A stretch of 64,000 bases of DNA from Daucus carota subsp. sativus (lineage: Eukaryota; Streptophyta; Magnoliopsida; Apiales; Apiaceae): assembly GCF_001625215.2 (NCBI RefSeq), contig NC_030387.2, forward strand, positions 31,209,606 to 31,273,605, given 5' to 3'. The position numbers and the translations under genes were made by a program. The notes under the pieces are model-generated. The model was not told where the DNA came from and did no database searches. It worked only from the letters and a program-made list of their open reading frames with translations. Position 1 is the stretch's first letter; the number at the start of each line of letters is the position of its first letter. Shown here piece by piece: positions 1-11,800 of this stretch.

Positions 1-1404
1 GATGTGTTCTTTTATACTAATAAATAAATTTACTAATCAAATTCAGAATAGGAAAACACATGGGATTCTAACTTCATTATCGAATTCATCTAGAATTGAA
101 ATTACTGATTAACATGCGACTGTTGATCCTAATCAGACAACACGAAAGTAATACATGCCAACTCTCGTTGCACACATATCATACCAATCAAACTCCGCAA
201 TTAAGACAGAAATCTCATGGACACCAACAAAGCTCAGACCCTATATCTCTATAGCGGTAGTGTAAGCAGAGAGGTTTAATAACAGGTCGTCTATCGAGAT
301 TACACAGGGTGATAAAAATAGTTCAAGTCTACCACAAATTATGTTACATTCACATAATCCTATGTTTACATGGCATAGTTCTAAATTCAATCATCCACTC
401 TCGCTTCAGAAAGAATTAACAAACAACTTAGAAGTTAGCTACGCTCCTAAGAAGAATAAGCACGGCTCATGCAAAGAAATCAACGTACGTCACACAATCA
501 AGTAATTAATATTCGATACTAGATTACATCGATAAATCCATTAGAATCCCATGAAGGCGGTTAGTTCATAATCGAACTAATCGACATCATGGGTTCTAGT
601 GAAAACATAATAAATAAAAGACAAGAATTGAATGGAATAAAAATGCTTGAATTAATAATAATAAGGATCACACGTTACAGATTTGATGTTCACGATCTTG
701 CTCGAAACTGTCACTTCATCGCAAAGAACGATCTAATACAAACTGATAATGTGCTTCGATAAAAATTAAACTATGATATTGTTCTCTACTAAACTACTTC
801 TTGGAGGCTAGGGTTTTACACACGAGAAATTAAAATACATTGACCAAGTCAACCGGGCCTCGACCGCTGCGAAAATCCGCTAAAAAGCTGTAAAAATCGG
901 CCCGGGGAACTTCTGCTGGGTGCGGCCGCGCTAAACTAGCGCAGGCGCACTAGTTACAGCAGAAGGTAGCGCGGGCGCGCTGTCAAGTAGCGCGGGCGCG
1001 CTACTGTCTGTCATGGTGGCCCCGTTTCTTCGTTTCTCGCTCGTTCTCGCGTGCATGTCCTTCCTCGCTCTAGTACCACTTCCGTAGGTGATCACGGTTG
1101 CATTTAGCATATGCAACAAGCCCTTTAAACCCCTAGATAGCTCTAGTGGACGAGTGTGTTCTCGTGAGGGTTTGTAGAAGATATACCCACAAAATCCCAA
1201 GTCGCGGTGAATCAACAATTCTCTATTCTTGCAAATAATGCACCAAAACCAACCTAAAATGATAGAAAATCACTTCATCACCTCAACTCGTGACCTGCAC
1301 AGAAAAACAATAAAAACACATCAAAAGACACTAAACACTTAAGTACAACCAACCAATTTAAGTGAAAATGAAGGCCTATAAGTGTGTATAAATACCACTT
1401 ATCA
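1..1404 (-). mobile_element. Gypsy (Athila-like) LTR, cut by the window edge
   Basis: Read on the minus strand, a long non-coding sequence begins with TGATAAGTGG at 1404 and runs left out of the window. It interrupts the integrase reading frame that resumes at 1405, so 1404/1405 is an insertion boundary. Its style (non-coding, long, short AT-rich start, GC-rich block at about 925-1010) is that of a plant Gypsy LTR. A stretch at about 1060-1165 resembles, in the same sense, a stretch just before the 3' LTR of the Athila element at 60200-60300, which suggests the Athila lineage. The second LTR and TSD partner are outside the window, so lineage and full length are inferred. Short ORFs inside it are not believed to be genes. 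Confidence 0.55.
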
Positions 1405-1794
1405 GCCGTCTTGCCAACAGAAGTTGTAATGCCAACGGCAAGGTATGGACTACTCACACAGGACACAAACCTAGCAGAACTCAACCACGATCTTGACACA
1501 GTGGACGAAGTAAGAGAAGCAGCGAAGTTACGTCTTGCAGCATACCACCAGCAAGTTGCTCGGAGCTATAACAAGCATGTTCACGTCAGAATGTTTAAAG
1601 TAGGCGACATGGTCCTAAGAAAGACGTTTCAGAACACGACGGATCCAACCGCAGGAAAGTTCGCGGACACATGGGAAGGCCCATACTTGATCGATGCAGT
1701 TGTTGGCAATGGGGCTTATCGACTCTCAACGATAGAAGGAACACAGATTCCCAGAAGCTGGAATGCACTGCACCTAAAGCCGTATCACGTGTAG
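1405..1794 (+). pseudogene. Integrase C-terminal fragment (Ty3/Gypsy, Tat-type)
   Basis: The open frame enters at 1405 directly after the inserted LTR and ends with a TAG at 1792-1794. Visible features are the LPTEVVMPTARYG stretch typical of the region after the integrase core, a basic helix (residues near AYHQQVARSYNKHV), and the GPY-type C-terminal module with GDMVLRK, WEGPYLI and GAYRL, ending LHLKPYHV. No chromodomain follows, which fits Tat or Athila rather than chromoviruses. The catalytic DDE core, reverse transcriptase and RNase H are missing. It is a dead fragment; the upstream methionine at 1384 belongs to the inserted LTR and is not a start. Confidence 0.8.
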
Positions 1795-2475
1795 TGTCGG
1801 ATGTATTTCATTATCAAATAAGTCGCTAGGACATCATGTCAACATAAACTAGTAGTCTCAGGAACAATTTGCTTATCGTTGTGTATTTCCTTCATTTCAA
1901 TCAATAAAACATGTGTGATGCTGTGTTTTCACATTTGACTTCGACTGAAACACATAATACACAAATCCTACATGAATATCAAATGATCGACGAACACAAC
2001 ACGACAAGACACATGCACCTGAAATCCATGTTTTCAAAACTTTAAATTTTCAAACTCACAATACTATTTCCTATTTTAATATTTATATCAGTACTATGAA
2101 AAATTCTACTTTCAACCCAGCGTGACTTTGATTTTTACTTCCTCCAATTACCTAACAAAACAAACATCTCCGACATAACGAAGTAGAAACTTTTACGACA
2201 ACAACGAAAATAAATTTTACAGAGGAAGAAAATCCTCAAGTGCATGCACCAACGAAAATACTTTATCCGACAAACAATTCAAACATAGTTGAACAACGAT
2301 ACTTGAAGCAACATTTCGACATCAAATTGTTGACAGAAGATAAGTCTGCCATAAAAACCATCAAATAGCTTGACACCCAAAAGAACACCAACGAATTAAT
2401 CACAAGTCTAAATGTCTCAACGGAATGCAGGAAAATTCAAAAGTCTTAAAACAAAAGCATAACATCTCATAAACT
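1795..2475. other. Non-coding spacer of the Tat element
   Basis: AT-rich sequence between the integrase stop and the end of the antisense ORF. I see no coding potential or repeat structure. In Tat elements this interval lies between pol and the antisense extra ORF. Confidence 0.5.
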
Positions 2476-2960
2476 TCAAGCTGCAGGGTTCTTCTGAACA
2501 TCTTCATCTTCAGACGCCTTCTTCTCGGGGACATCATCTTCAGGAACATCGCTTACAGGGGATTTGCTTTCAATTGCTTTCACAGCAACAGGATCCACCT
2601 CGTCGCCACCTCCTTGGACGTGAAGGGGGAAAGCATCATCCGGATAAGCTTCATTGTAAATCCTAACCATCTCATTCACGTCCCAGGAGGCATGCTCACC
2701 TTTGAAATACTCCATTACAGCCTCAACCCTCGCTTTCATAGCATGACGGGTAATGAGCTTTTGAGCTTCATCATGCATCTCCCTCTCCATAACCTTCACT
2801 TTGGCAGTAAACTCATCCAACTCGTCCTGCACCTCTTTGGCAGTCTGCAAGTAAGTGGACGCCAAGTCTTGTGCCACGCGCAACTTACTCTGACATTTGC
2901 CATACTTCACCTCCAAGTCCTGCAGCCTTTTCGATTCATGAACCATGACCTCGTGAGTCA
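2476..2960 (-). pseudogene. C-terminal exon of the Tat antisense ORF (coiled coil)
   Basis: The minus-strand frame runs from the Copia insertion point to a stop at 2476. It begins MTHEVMVHESKRLQDLEVKY and continues as a charged helix rich in K, E, Q, L and A, probably a coiled coil, then an acidic tail (DVPEDDVPEKKASEDEDV). It is the continuation of the frame on the far side of the Copia element: the short exon 15014-14996 reads in phase into 2960. So it is one ORF split by a 12-kb insertion. Function is unknown; the family is the 'gypsy-type transposase' group of plant repeats. Confidence 0.65.
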
Positions 2961-2965
2961 TAAGA

Positions 2966-3536
2966 TGTTAGGTCCTATAAACTCACTATATAATATGATA
3001 TAGTGATCACAATCTGTAACACGGTAAGACAATATGAGAAATTGGAATCAATAAACTCTTATATTCACAAAGCTTTTATGGTTACAAAAACTCTCTCAGT
3101 GATTTATATTGTATCACTAAGAGCTGCTAGGGTTCTTAACAATGTACTCGATAACTCAACTCATATAGAGTAACCCTAATCTGTGTTTATATAGACACAG
3201 TTACAAAATCAATCTCTGATTTGATATCCTATAAATCAGCTAATAAATCTATCAATCAAAGATTGCTACTGTTTTCTGTTTGGTTTCCATAGTCAGCAAA
3301 TCACTCCTCCGCTTCTATCCTTCCTTGAAGTATATCCGCTTCTGAGCTCTTTCCACGTGTAAACTCTGACGAGTCTTGACTATGTAAACTCTGATCAGTC
3401 TTTATCAAACTCTGTCAGACTTTACTAAACTCTGTCAGACTTTACTAAACTCTGATCAGCTTCCAGATTAAACTCTGATGATTCCTGTTCTAAAACAAAC
3501 TTTAAGAACATTAGTGATCATCAATTATATCTAACA
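2966..3536 (-). repeat. Copia 3' LTR
   Basis: 571-bp copy, matching the 14425-14995 LTR except for two substitutions I could see (near 3305 and 3330). It carries several copies of the AAACTCTGA motif on the + strand at about 3358-3480. TGTTAG..CTAACA ends are perfect inverted repeats. Confidence 0.95.
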
Positions 3537-3550
3537 ATCTCCCCCAACTT
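3537..3550 (-). promoter_or_regulatory. Copia polypurine tract
   Basis: On the minus strand a GTTGGGGGAGAT tract directly precedes the 3' LTR. It is the expected primer site for plus-strand DNA synthesis. Confidence 0.85.
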
Positions 3551-3664
3551 GTGCATAAATACATTATGTGCAAGTTAACAGATAATTGATGATGTCAAAA
3601 CATTTAAGTCAAATGCAACAGAGTTTAACTATATAACAGAAAACTTTTAAAACTTACAGATACT

Positions 3665-6385
3665 TTACTCCTTAGCTGCATAGACACCATTTGCTGTCTG
3701 TAGATACCCTCTGAGGAGTTCTCTTTCAGCTTCTTCAAGTACTGTAATCATTTGTCTCTTGATCTCTCTCAGCTCTGGATCTGAAACTCCAGTTTGATAA
3801 ATTGCAGCTCTGAGATCATAAATCTTGTTCTTCTTCAAGTCTCTATCCAGCCTGATATTGTAAGCTTTATCAGACTCTTCATTAAAAGCAAGAGTTCTGA
3901 TTCCACCTATTGTTTCAATCTTTGCTGAATTTTTCTTCATCTCAACCATCTGTCCCTTATGATTGAAGTATTTAGGAATGAAAGGTCCAGCATTTTTGTT
4001 TCCTGTAATACCCATCTTTCTTCTGATTTGATCCTTGAGCAGGTTGGAGATGTGTTGTCCTGACTTGTTTTTCACTTGAAATATGTGTGATACATATCTC
4101 AATTCCTCCCAGTGTTTAGCATATAGATCTGCTTCAAGTACTCTAAACACTGTTCCATCAGACATGAAGTAGATAAGAATATTATCTCCTCTGTCATTCT
4201 TCACCAACTGGACTGAATCAAGTTTGTCCATTTTGTCTTGCAATACTCCAGTCTTGGGAGCACAGAGAGATGAGGGGTCATCTGGTCTTGATCCTATACT
4301 CTGATCAAATTTTTCATATTTGGATCCCAGCCCTCCTTTATCTCTTCCTGCCTTACGATGAGAGATTGGTTGAATTGAGCCCTTTTCAAAGCTTATCTCA
4401 GTCATCAGAGTAGGCTTTGCAAATCCAGCCAGTGGAGTAGTTGTTGGTTTGAACACAGCTTGAGCTTTGTCAGAGGTTGTGTCTTTCTTTGCATCCTTAT
4501 TAACTTGAGCTATGTCAGAGGTTAATCTTTCTTTTTGATGTTCTGCAACATGAGCTTTGTCAGAGATTGCAGCTTCTGATTTCTTTTCCTTTACAACTTG
4601 ATCTTTGTCAGAGGTTGTAGATTTCTTCAGAGTGAATCCTCTCTCAAGATGTTCATCCACTTTGCTTTTGCCTTTAGATGTATACTCATCCTCAGAGTAT
4701 ATCTTTTTGACAGACAAACTCTGATCAGCAACAGTGGCTTCCTTGATCATAATTCCCTTTTCTTTTGGTCTGGCAGTTGATTTTGCAGGCTTTTGGATCT
4801 TTCCAGAGTTTATAGCTTCAACATGTTCTTTCTTCAGCTCAGCTTCTTCTGCAGCAATCAACTCCAAATCCAAATTGGCTTCTGGATTTTCTTGTTCAAA
4901 AATCAATCTAGCAAGCTCTTCATCAGTCATGGGTTTGTCTGATCCAGTCACTGGTCTTTGCTTAGATCCAGATGTGAAATTATGTGTTGGAGCAGACTTT
5001 GTGCTTTGCTTAGACTGTTTCTGACTGTCAGAGTTTGAAACTCTTCCACCAGTCCCTGCTTGAAATCTCTTGTGCTTTGTGAAATCATCAGCATCATCAT
5101 CATCATCCTTCTTCTTCCTCTTCAGAGTTTGAGTAGTAGACTTGCATTTGACTTGAGCTACTCTCTCCCCCTTTTTGACATTATCCTCATCAGGAATCAG
5201 AATTGATGTGATCAGAGAAAGTGAAGATTGAATGGCTTCAAGCTGCTTGGACATCTTTTCTTGATTTGATTCAATCATGGTCATCCGTTTGTCCAGAGAT
5301 TCATTGGCAGTCACCAGCTTCTGTACATTCTCTTTCAGAGGTAGCATGGTCCTTTTCTTTTCCAGTTCATTTGTCTCCTTGATATTTGCCACCTCTGTTC
5401 TTAGACTATCTATTGATTTAGATGTCTGAGCATGAGCAGGATGAAATGTCTTCAGATAGAGAATTGTGCCTTTGAGGCTTGACATAACATCAGAGTTTGA
5501 AATTTTGTTCTCTGCCATAGAGAGAAAATCTTCAGCTTTTGCTGGCTCCAGAGAATGTTGGTGGCTCAACCAGAGTTTATCCCAGACTTCATTTGGTGGA
5601 TCAACCTGAAGATCCCTGGGAAGTGGCTCAGAGTCTGTATTCAGAGTTTGTAGCCTTGCATTGTACTGGCTAGTAGACTCCCACTTTTGTTGTGTCAGAG
5701 GGACTCCATCATCTTCATCCTTGTCAGTATCTGAACTATCATCAACATCAGTATCAGCATCAGAGTTTGCTTTGCCAGTTTCAGGAACAGGATTAGCAAC
5801 TTTCTCCACAGTATCTTGAGCAGATTTTTCTTGAGCTTCAGACTGTGATTTGATAGGCTCTTCACCAGTCTGAGCAAGAGACTGTACAGCTTCCATAGCT
5901 ACTCTGTCAGATTCATCAACTACATCAGACCTGTAGTTTTCTGGAGCTGTATCATGAACTATGGCACCCTCTGGAATTTTCATTGGAGAATTAAGAATTG
6001 GAGTGGAGGGTCCATGATCAGATAATGGAGTATGAGGATCAGATATGTTTGCTCCAGCTTCAGTTGTAACTGGTTCATCACACTTTATTTCTTCATCTAC
6101 TTCAGAGGATGAAGTAGATGCTGTAGGAGATGGTAGAGGAACAGCATGGATAGGAATCACCATCAGAGCTTGAGAATGTTCAGTAACTGGAGTTGATGGT
6201 GTTTGGTCTTCCTCAACTGTGAAGTCTGTGATTTCAGTAACTGGGACTTTTGCTCTTGCAGGCTTTTGAGCCCTTCTTTTGAATCTGGCTGGCTTCTGAG
6301 GACTAGCTTGAACAGGTTCAGAGTTTGCCTCTTGGGCAGGTTCTAGAGTTTGCCTCTTGGGCAGGTTCAGAATATGCTGCAACAA
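3665..6385 (-). CDS. Copia extra ORF3, C-terminal part (unknown function)
   Basis: A 906-codon frame that overlaps the N-terminal part by 68 bp and is read after the one-base slip; together they make about 1,260 codons. Most of it is disordered, with P/S/T-, then acidic D/E-, then K-rich stretches and repeated SDKAQV/SDKDQV units (about residues 590-650). A coiled-coil-like segment lies near 300-390 (MTMIESNQEKMSKQLEAIQ). The C-terminal 200 residues look folded (LVKNDRGDNILIYFMSDGTV, YAKHWEELRYVSHIFQ, IRLDRDLKKNKIYDLRAAI). It ends AANGVYAAKE just before the PPT. I do not recognise a function; nucleic-acid binding is only a guess from its basic stretches. Confidence 0.7.
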   Translation of the reverse strand: MLQHILNLPKRQTLEPAQEANSEPVQASPQKPARFKRRAQKPARAKVPVTEITDFTVEEDQTPSTPVTEHSQALMVIPIHAVPLPSPTASTSSSEVDEEIKCDEPVTTEAGANISDPHTPLSDHGPSTPILNSPMKIPEGAIVHDTAPENYRSDVVDESDRVAMEAVQSLAQTGEEPIKSQSEAQEKSAQDTVEKVANPVPETGKANSDADTDVDDSSDTDKDEDDGVPLTQQKWESTSQYNARLQTLNTDSEPLPRDLQVDPPNEVWDKLWLSHQHSLEPAKAEDFLSMAENKISNSDVMSSLKGTILYLKTFHPAHAQTSKSIDSLRTEVANIKETNELEKKRTMLPLKENVQKLVTANESLDKRMTMIESNQEKMSKQLEAIQSSLSLITSILIPDEDNVKKGERVAQVKCKSTTQTLKRKKKDDDDDADDFTKHKRFQAGTGGRVSNSDSQKQSKQSTKSAPTHNFTSGSKQRPVTGSDKPMTDEELARLIFEQENPEANLDLELIAAEEAELKKEHVEAINSGKIQKPAKSTARPKEKGIMIKEATVADQSLSVKKIYSEDEYTSKGKSKVDEHLERGFTLKKSTTSDKDQVVKEKKSEAAISDKAHVAEHQKERLTSDIAQVNKDAKKDTTSDKAQAVFKPTTTPLAGFAKPTLMTEISFEKGSIQPISHRKAGRDKGGLGSKYEKFDQSIGSRPDDPSSLCAPKTGVLQDKMDKLDSVQLVKNDRGDNILIYFMSDGTVFRVLEADLYAKHWEELRYVSHIFQVKNKSGQHISNLLKDQIRRKMGITGNKNAGPFIPKYFNHKGQMVEMKKNSAKIETIGGIRTLAFNEESDKAYNIRLDRDLKKNKIYDLRAAIYQTGVSDPELREIKRQMITVLEEAERELLRGYLQTANGVYAAKE

Positions 6386-7451
6386 GTCTTCTTCTTTTCT
6401 TCTGCTTTTGAGGAGTAGCAGCTTCAGTGTTTACTGGAATATCAGAGTTTGCTTGAGGGTCAGAGTTTAAATGAGCCTCAGAGTTTACTGGCTCATCAGT
6501 GTTTGTCTGCTCATCAGTGTTTGGTTTCAGAACATGTGTAGCAATAGAGGTTCTTGTTCTTTTGGCAGTAGAAGGGGCTGCATCAGACTTTGCAGCCCTT
6601 TTGGACTTGGATGCAGAAGTTCTGGGTGCTTGAGAAGAGACTGGAGATTGTTGATTTGCTGGAGGCATGTTCAGTCTATCTCTAATTTGAGCTGGAACTT
6701 GTAACGGCCTGAGAACTGGCCTCTTTTCATCTTTAGAGATGAGATCTTTGAAAGCCCTTTTATGCAACTTAAAAGGTCTGATCTCATCATCAAATGCTAC
6801 CTCTCCAACAGATGCATTGAACAATAATTGGCAAAATCGAGAAAAATAGACAACTTTACGATTTTCATTCATTCTTTCACCAATATTTCGAATAACTAAT
6901 CTACCATAATCGAAATTAGTAGAATAGATCAGAGAATACCCAATTTGTAGCATGTCCATGGGTATTGCATCCCAGTTGGTAGATTTCTTCTGGAAAGCCC
7001 TGGTTATGCAATCAAAGAAGAAACTCCACTCCTTCCTTAGTCCAGGACGCTTCAGTTGGCCCAATTTGTCCAGAGAGTCATAGTAGCCCAAGTCAGTCAT
7101 CATGACTCTTAGATTGGCATCGCCATGTGTGATGTAATTTGAATGTTCAGGTAGGTTAAGAGCTTGACGGACTGTGGCTGGAGTTACAGCATACTCCTCT
7201 CCTTCGTAAGAGAATACAATGGATGGAGATCCATTTGTACCACCATTGTCATAATGACCCGTCCTCCAAAAATTTATAATCTGACTTCCAGAGAGTCTGG
7301 CAGGAGCTGTAAGGGCTGTGGCCAGAGCACTCTGTGCCAAGAAGCGCTGGAAGGGATGATAATCTCTTGGGGCTTCAGTAGTGTCAAGAATGGCTGCGTA
7401 GTTGTTGGGGACAAAGTCCACACCTGCATGGGTAAATGTAGTAGTTGCCAT
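6318..7451 (-). CDS. Copia extra ORF3, N-terminal part (unknown function)
   Basis: Begins MATTTFTHAGVDFVPNNYAA at 7451. Residues about 1-230 form a globular, mixed alpha/beta-like region (e.g. IINFWRTGHYDNGG, EEYAVTPATVRQALNLPEH, RKEWSFFFDCITRAFQKKS, MLQIGYSLIYSTNFDYG) of a type often seen as uncharacterised protein next to plant Copia pol genes. From about 265 it becomes low-complexity, with basic patches (KSKRAAKS, QKKRRR) and NSD/NTD repeats. The frame ends at 6318, after a one-base insertion near 6343 inside a roughly 23-bp tandem repeat; the neighbouring frame continues as the 906-codon part. No signal peptide or membrane segment is visible, so I see no support for an envelope-like role. 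Confidence 0.7.
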   Translation of the reverse strand: MATTTFTHAGVDFVPNNYAAILDTTEAPRDYHPFQRFLAQSALATALTAPARLSGSQIINFWRTGHYDNGGTNGSPSIVFSYEGEEYAVTPATVRQALNLPEHSNYITHGDANLRVMMTDLGYYDSLDKLGQLKRPGLRKEWSFFFDCITRAFQKKSTNWDAIPMDMLQIGYSLIYSTNFDYGRLVIRNIGERMNENRKVVYFSRFCQLLFNASVGEVAFDDEIRPFKLHKRAFKDLISKDEKRPVLRPLQVPAQIRDRLNMPPANQQSPVSSQAPRTSASKSKRAAKSDAAPSTAKRTRTSIATHVLKPNTDEQTNTDEPVNSEAHLNSDPQANSDIPVNTEAATPQKQKKRRRLVAAYSEPAQEANSRTCPRGKL

Positions 7452-8836
7452 TTTATCAGAGATTGTGAGTAGAGAGATGTGTTTGAGAAAATGTGTGTGA
7501 GAAGATTTGAATTTCAGAGAGAAGAGAGTAAGAGTTTGTGTGTAAAGATTAAGTGTAGAAGTGAAGAAAAAGCAATAAAATCTGATGATAAACTCTTCAG
7601 ATTTTGTTTAGCTGTACACGCTTGGGCTCTTTGTTCACTTGGACACCTGTCAGATTTTAACTGGTAGTTGAATGTTAGTGGGATAGAGAAACGAGAGTGA
7701 TAATCATGAGCGCAGTAAAACATGTGCAGTAATAAATGCTGATTACACGTTCTCCTATTAAAATGTTTTTCATGTAAACCCACTAACAATACATCCGTTT
7801 GAAATACTCCCTTCATATTCTCTGAATATTTGTACTCCTGAAATGTACAAGATTTAAAAACCAAGATTAAATCTCTCGAATTTTAAACTCTGAGATTTAC
7901 ATCAAAGAAAATAAATTTCTAAGTACCTCAGAATAAAGACATGATTTTTAGAAAATTCATCAGAAAATCAGAGTTTGTCACGAAATCCATAGCTCAATAA
8001 TGTGCTTGTGACATTATGTGTGTGATTTAACATATTAAATCAGAGACTAGAGAATTTCACAATTTCGTAATTATAAGGTAGACAAGAATAATTTATTTAA
8101 ACTCTCAAGACATAGACAAACGATATACTCTGATGGAGAAATATATAAAATAAACCAACCCTTTTTTTTTTTTTTTCTCAAAGGACGCTTTTCAGTGTAA
8201 ATGAATCACGACCTTTAAATATTATTTTGCAACAGTATTTCTCCAGTAATCAGAGATTGTGACTGGTCACCATAGATTACAAAATCTTGGCAATTACTTA
8301 ATACCAGTAAGTGCTTGGGTCTTCCCAGTCACTTTCATATATCTAAAAGCTCAAAGGAGTACTATGCTTATTTGCAGGGGTATTTATATGGCATCAGAGT
8401 TTATAATCACTGTCTAATTTACTGAGAGAAAATGCAAATTAGTCAGTCTCACTTATAATTAAGATATGTGAAGTAATAGAGTCTCAATGATATCAATATG
8501 CATATAGTGTTAAGTAGTAGCACAAGATTGAGATCAAGATTAAAGAACTGAACTGAGATTCATGATTACTAATTCATATCATGCTTCATAGTATCTTCAC
8601 AGGTTTGTTTTCTCAGAGAAATAAAAATGAAATCTTTAATCAAGATTCAGAGTTTACAAACATCAGAGAATATCGTCAGAGAATGACGATCAGAGAATAT
8701 CATCAGAGTATAACACACAGAGTATATCATCAGAGAATGTCATCAGATTTTAACAATCAGAGTATATCATGGCAAATTTGTGAGCAATACATATGGTAAT
8801 TTGACAATTGAAATTTGAAAAATCTGACCAGTATGT
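7452..8836 (-). other. Copia spacer between pol and ORF3
   Basis: 1.4 kb without a convincing gene. It holds a poly-T run (about 8161-8176) and, at about 8640-8770, an irregular array of CAGAG-starting units (CAGAGTTTAC, CAGAGAATAT, CAGAGTATA and variants). It presumably carries the leader or splice signals that give access to ORF3, but none can be pinned down. Confidence 0.5.
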
Positions 8837-11800
8837 TTACTCAGTTCCTGATATCATTCCTAGCTCATTTACCGGTCTAGTGAAGGTTGCTTCACTTAGT
8901 GGTTTGGTGAATATGTCTGCTAGCTGCTGTTCAGTAGGAACAAAGTGAAGTTCAATGGTTCCTTCCTCCACATGCTCCCTTATAAAATGGTATCTTATGC
9001 TGATGTGCTTTGTCAGAGAATGTTGAACTGGGTTTCCTGTCATAGCAATAGCACTTTGGTTATCACAATAAATAGGAATTTTAGAAAAGGATAACCCATA
9101 GTCCAACAGTTGATTCTTCATCCAAAGAATTTGAGCACAGCAGCTGCCTGCAGCTATATACTCTGACTCTGCTGTTGATGTGGAGATGGACTTCTGCTTC
9201 TTGCTGTACCAAGAAACAAGTCTTCCACCCAGAAATTGACAACTCCCACTTGTGCTTTTCCTGTCAATTTTGCAACCTGCAAAATCTGCATCAGAGTATC
9301 CAATTAGACTAAAGTCTGATTCTCTAGGATACCATAATCCCAATGATGTGGTTCCCTTGAGATATCTGAATATCCTCTTTACTGCAATCAGATGAGGCTC
9401 TCTTGGATCTGCCTGAAATCTTGCACATAGACATGTGGCATACATGATGTCTGGTCTACTTGCAGTCAGATAAAGCAAGGATCCAATCATTCCTCTATAG
9501 TTTGTGATATCCACTGATGCACCAGTGTCTTTGTCTAGTTTGGTTGCTGTTGCCATAGGAGTAGTTGCAGCTGAACTGTCTTGCATACCAAATTTCTTCA
9601 AAAGATTTCTGGTATACTTGGCTTGATTTATAAAAATCCCATATTCAGTCTGTTTAACTTGTAAGCCCAGAAAATAACTGAGTTCCCCCATCATGCTCAT
9701 TTGGTACCTAGACTGCATGTGCTTGGCAAATCTTTGACAGAGTTTAGCATTAGTGGAGCCAAAAATAATGTCATCAACATAGATTTGAACTAAAAGCAGA
9801 TCATTACCATGATTCAAATAAAACAGGGTTTTATCTATGGTACCTCTAGTAAATCCACTTTCAAGAAGAAATTGAGCCAGAGTTTCATACCATGCCCTTG
9901 GAGCCTGCTTTAGTCCATAAAGTGCTTTGTCCAACCTGTAGACATAGTCTGGATGTTTTGGATCCACAAATCCTGGAGGTTGTTCAACATATACCTCTTC
10001 ATCCAGTTTTCCATTCAGAAAAGCACTCTTGACATCCATCTGAAATACCTTGAATCTCTTGTGAGCAGCATAGGCCAGAAAGATTCTGATTGCCTCCAAT
10101 CTTGCAACTGGGGCAAATGTCTCATCATAGTCAATACCTTCCTGTTGTGAGTACCCTTTTGCCACAAGCCTTGCTTTATTCCTTGTAATGACACCCTCAC
10201 TGTCAGTTTTGTTTCTGAACACCCATTTTGTACCAACTATGGATCTGTCTTTAGGTCTTGGTACTAGGGTCCATACTTTGTTTCTCTCAAACTCATTTAG
10301 CTCCTCTTGCATTGCTTGAATCCAGTCAGCATCTTGAAGAGCTTCCTCCACCTTTTTAGGTTCTGTTTGTGACAGAAAGCAATGATGTAAACACTCATTT
10401 GTTGTAGCTGTCCTTGTTTGCACACCTGCTTCTGGATTGCCAATTATTAAATCAGGTGTGTGAGATTTTGTCCACTTCCTAGCATGTGGAAGTTGACCAT
10501 TTTCATCATTGGATCCTCCCCCTTGATCCATGCTCTCCTGATTCTGTTGATTATTCTCTGTAGCTCCCCCTAAGTTTGTGCTATCAGAGTTTGAATCAGT
10601 ATTCTCTGATGAGTTTGAGTCAGCATTCTCTGATGAGTCTTGGGTAGAGTCTGGAACATTTTGATGCTCCCCCTCAGCAATTGCTTCATCATTATGAACT
10701 TTTAAAGTTTCACCAGAGTTTGCTGTATTTTGGTCACAGTCAGAGTTTGACTGTTCATCAGAGTTTGTTGAATCAGAGAATATTTCTTCATTTTCAAAAT
10801 GCAGTTTTTCATGATCATCCATATCTGTTAAGCCCATGATTTTCTTGTCATCAAATGACACATGTATGGATTCCATGATCACCTTGGTTCTTAGATTGTA
10901 GACTCTGAAAGCCTTTGTTATCAGAGGATAACCTACAAAGATGCCTTCATCAGCTTTTAAATCAAACTTGGTAAGCTGTTCTGGATGAGTCTTCAAGACA
11001 AAGCATTTGCACCCAAATATATGAAAGTACTTCAGATTTGGCTTCTTTTTCTTCACCATCTCATATGGGGTCTTGCCATGCTTATTGATCAGTGTTGCAT
11101 TTTGAGTGAAACAAGCTGTTTGAACAGCTTCTGCCCAGAAATAAGTAGGCAATTTAGCCTCATCAAGCATAGTTCTGGCAGCTTCTATAAGAGTCCTGTT
11201 TTTCCTTTCAACTACACCATTTTGCTGTGGTGTACCAGGTGCAGAGAATTGTTGCACTACACCTCTTTCTTTGCAGAACTCTTCCATTGTTGAATTTCTG
11301 AACTCAGTTCCATTATCACTTCTAATGATCTTAACTTTGTCTTCAGATCCATGATCCAGTTGTTTCACATGATCCATCAGATGCAAGGCTGTTTCATCTT
11401 TAGAGTGAAGAAAATATACCCAAGTGTATCTGGTATACTCATCAACAATGACAAGAGCATATTTCTTCCTTGCAATGGATGGTACATTAACTGGTCCAAA
11501 TAGATCAACATGTAGAAGATGATATGGTTTCTTTATTGAGAATTCAGTCTTACTCTTGAAGGATGTCTTTCTCTGCTTGGCCTTTTGACATGAATCACAT
11601 AATCCATCAGATGTGAGTAGTGATTCAGGGAGTCCTCTCACAAGCTTTTTCTTTATAAGCTCATTTATGGAGTTGAAATTCAGGTGTGAGAGCTTTTTAT
11701 GCCACTTCCAACTTTCTTCTGCAGAGATTCTTGTAGATAAGCAAATTGCTTTTCCTTCAGAGTTTGTAGGCAGGTGGATTTCATAAATATTTCCATGTCT

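Noticed and set aside
2614-3003. 129-codon + strand ORF
   Set aside because: Antisense shadow of the coiled-coil exon of the Tat antisense ORF.
3665-7451. Envelope-like protein for the Copia third ORF
   Set aside because: I see no signal peptide, transmembrane helix or cleavage site, and the protein is mostly charged and disordered.
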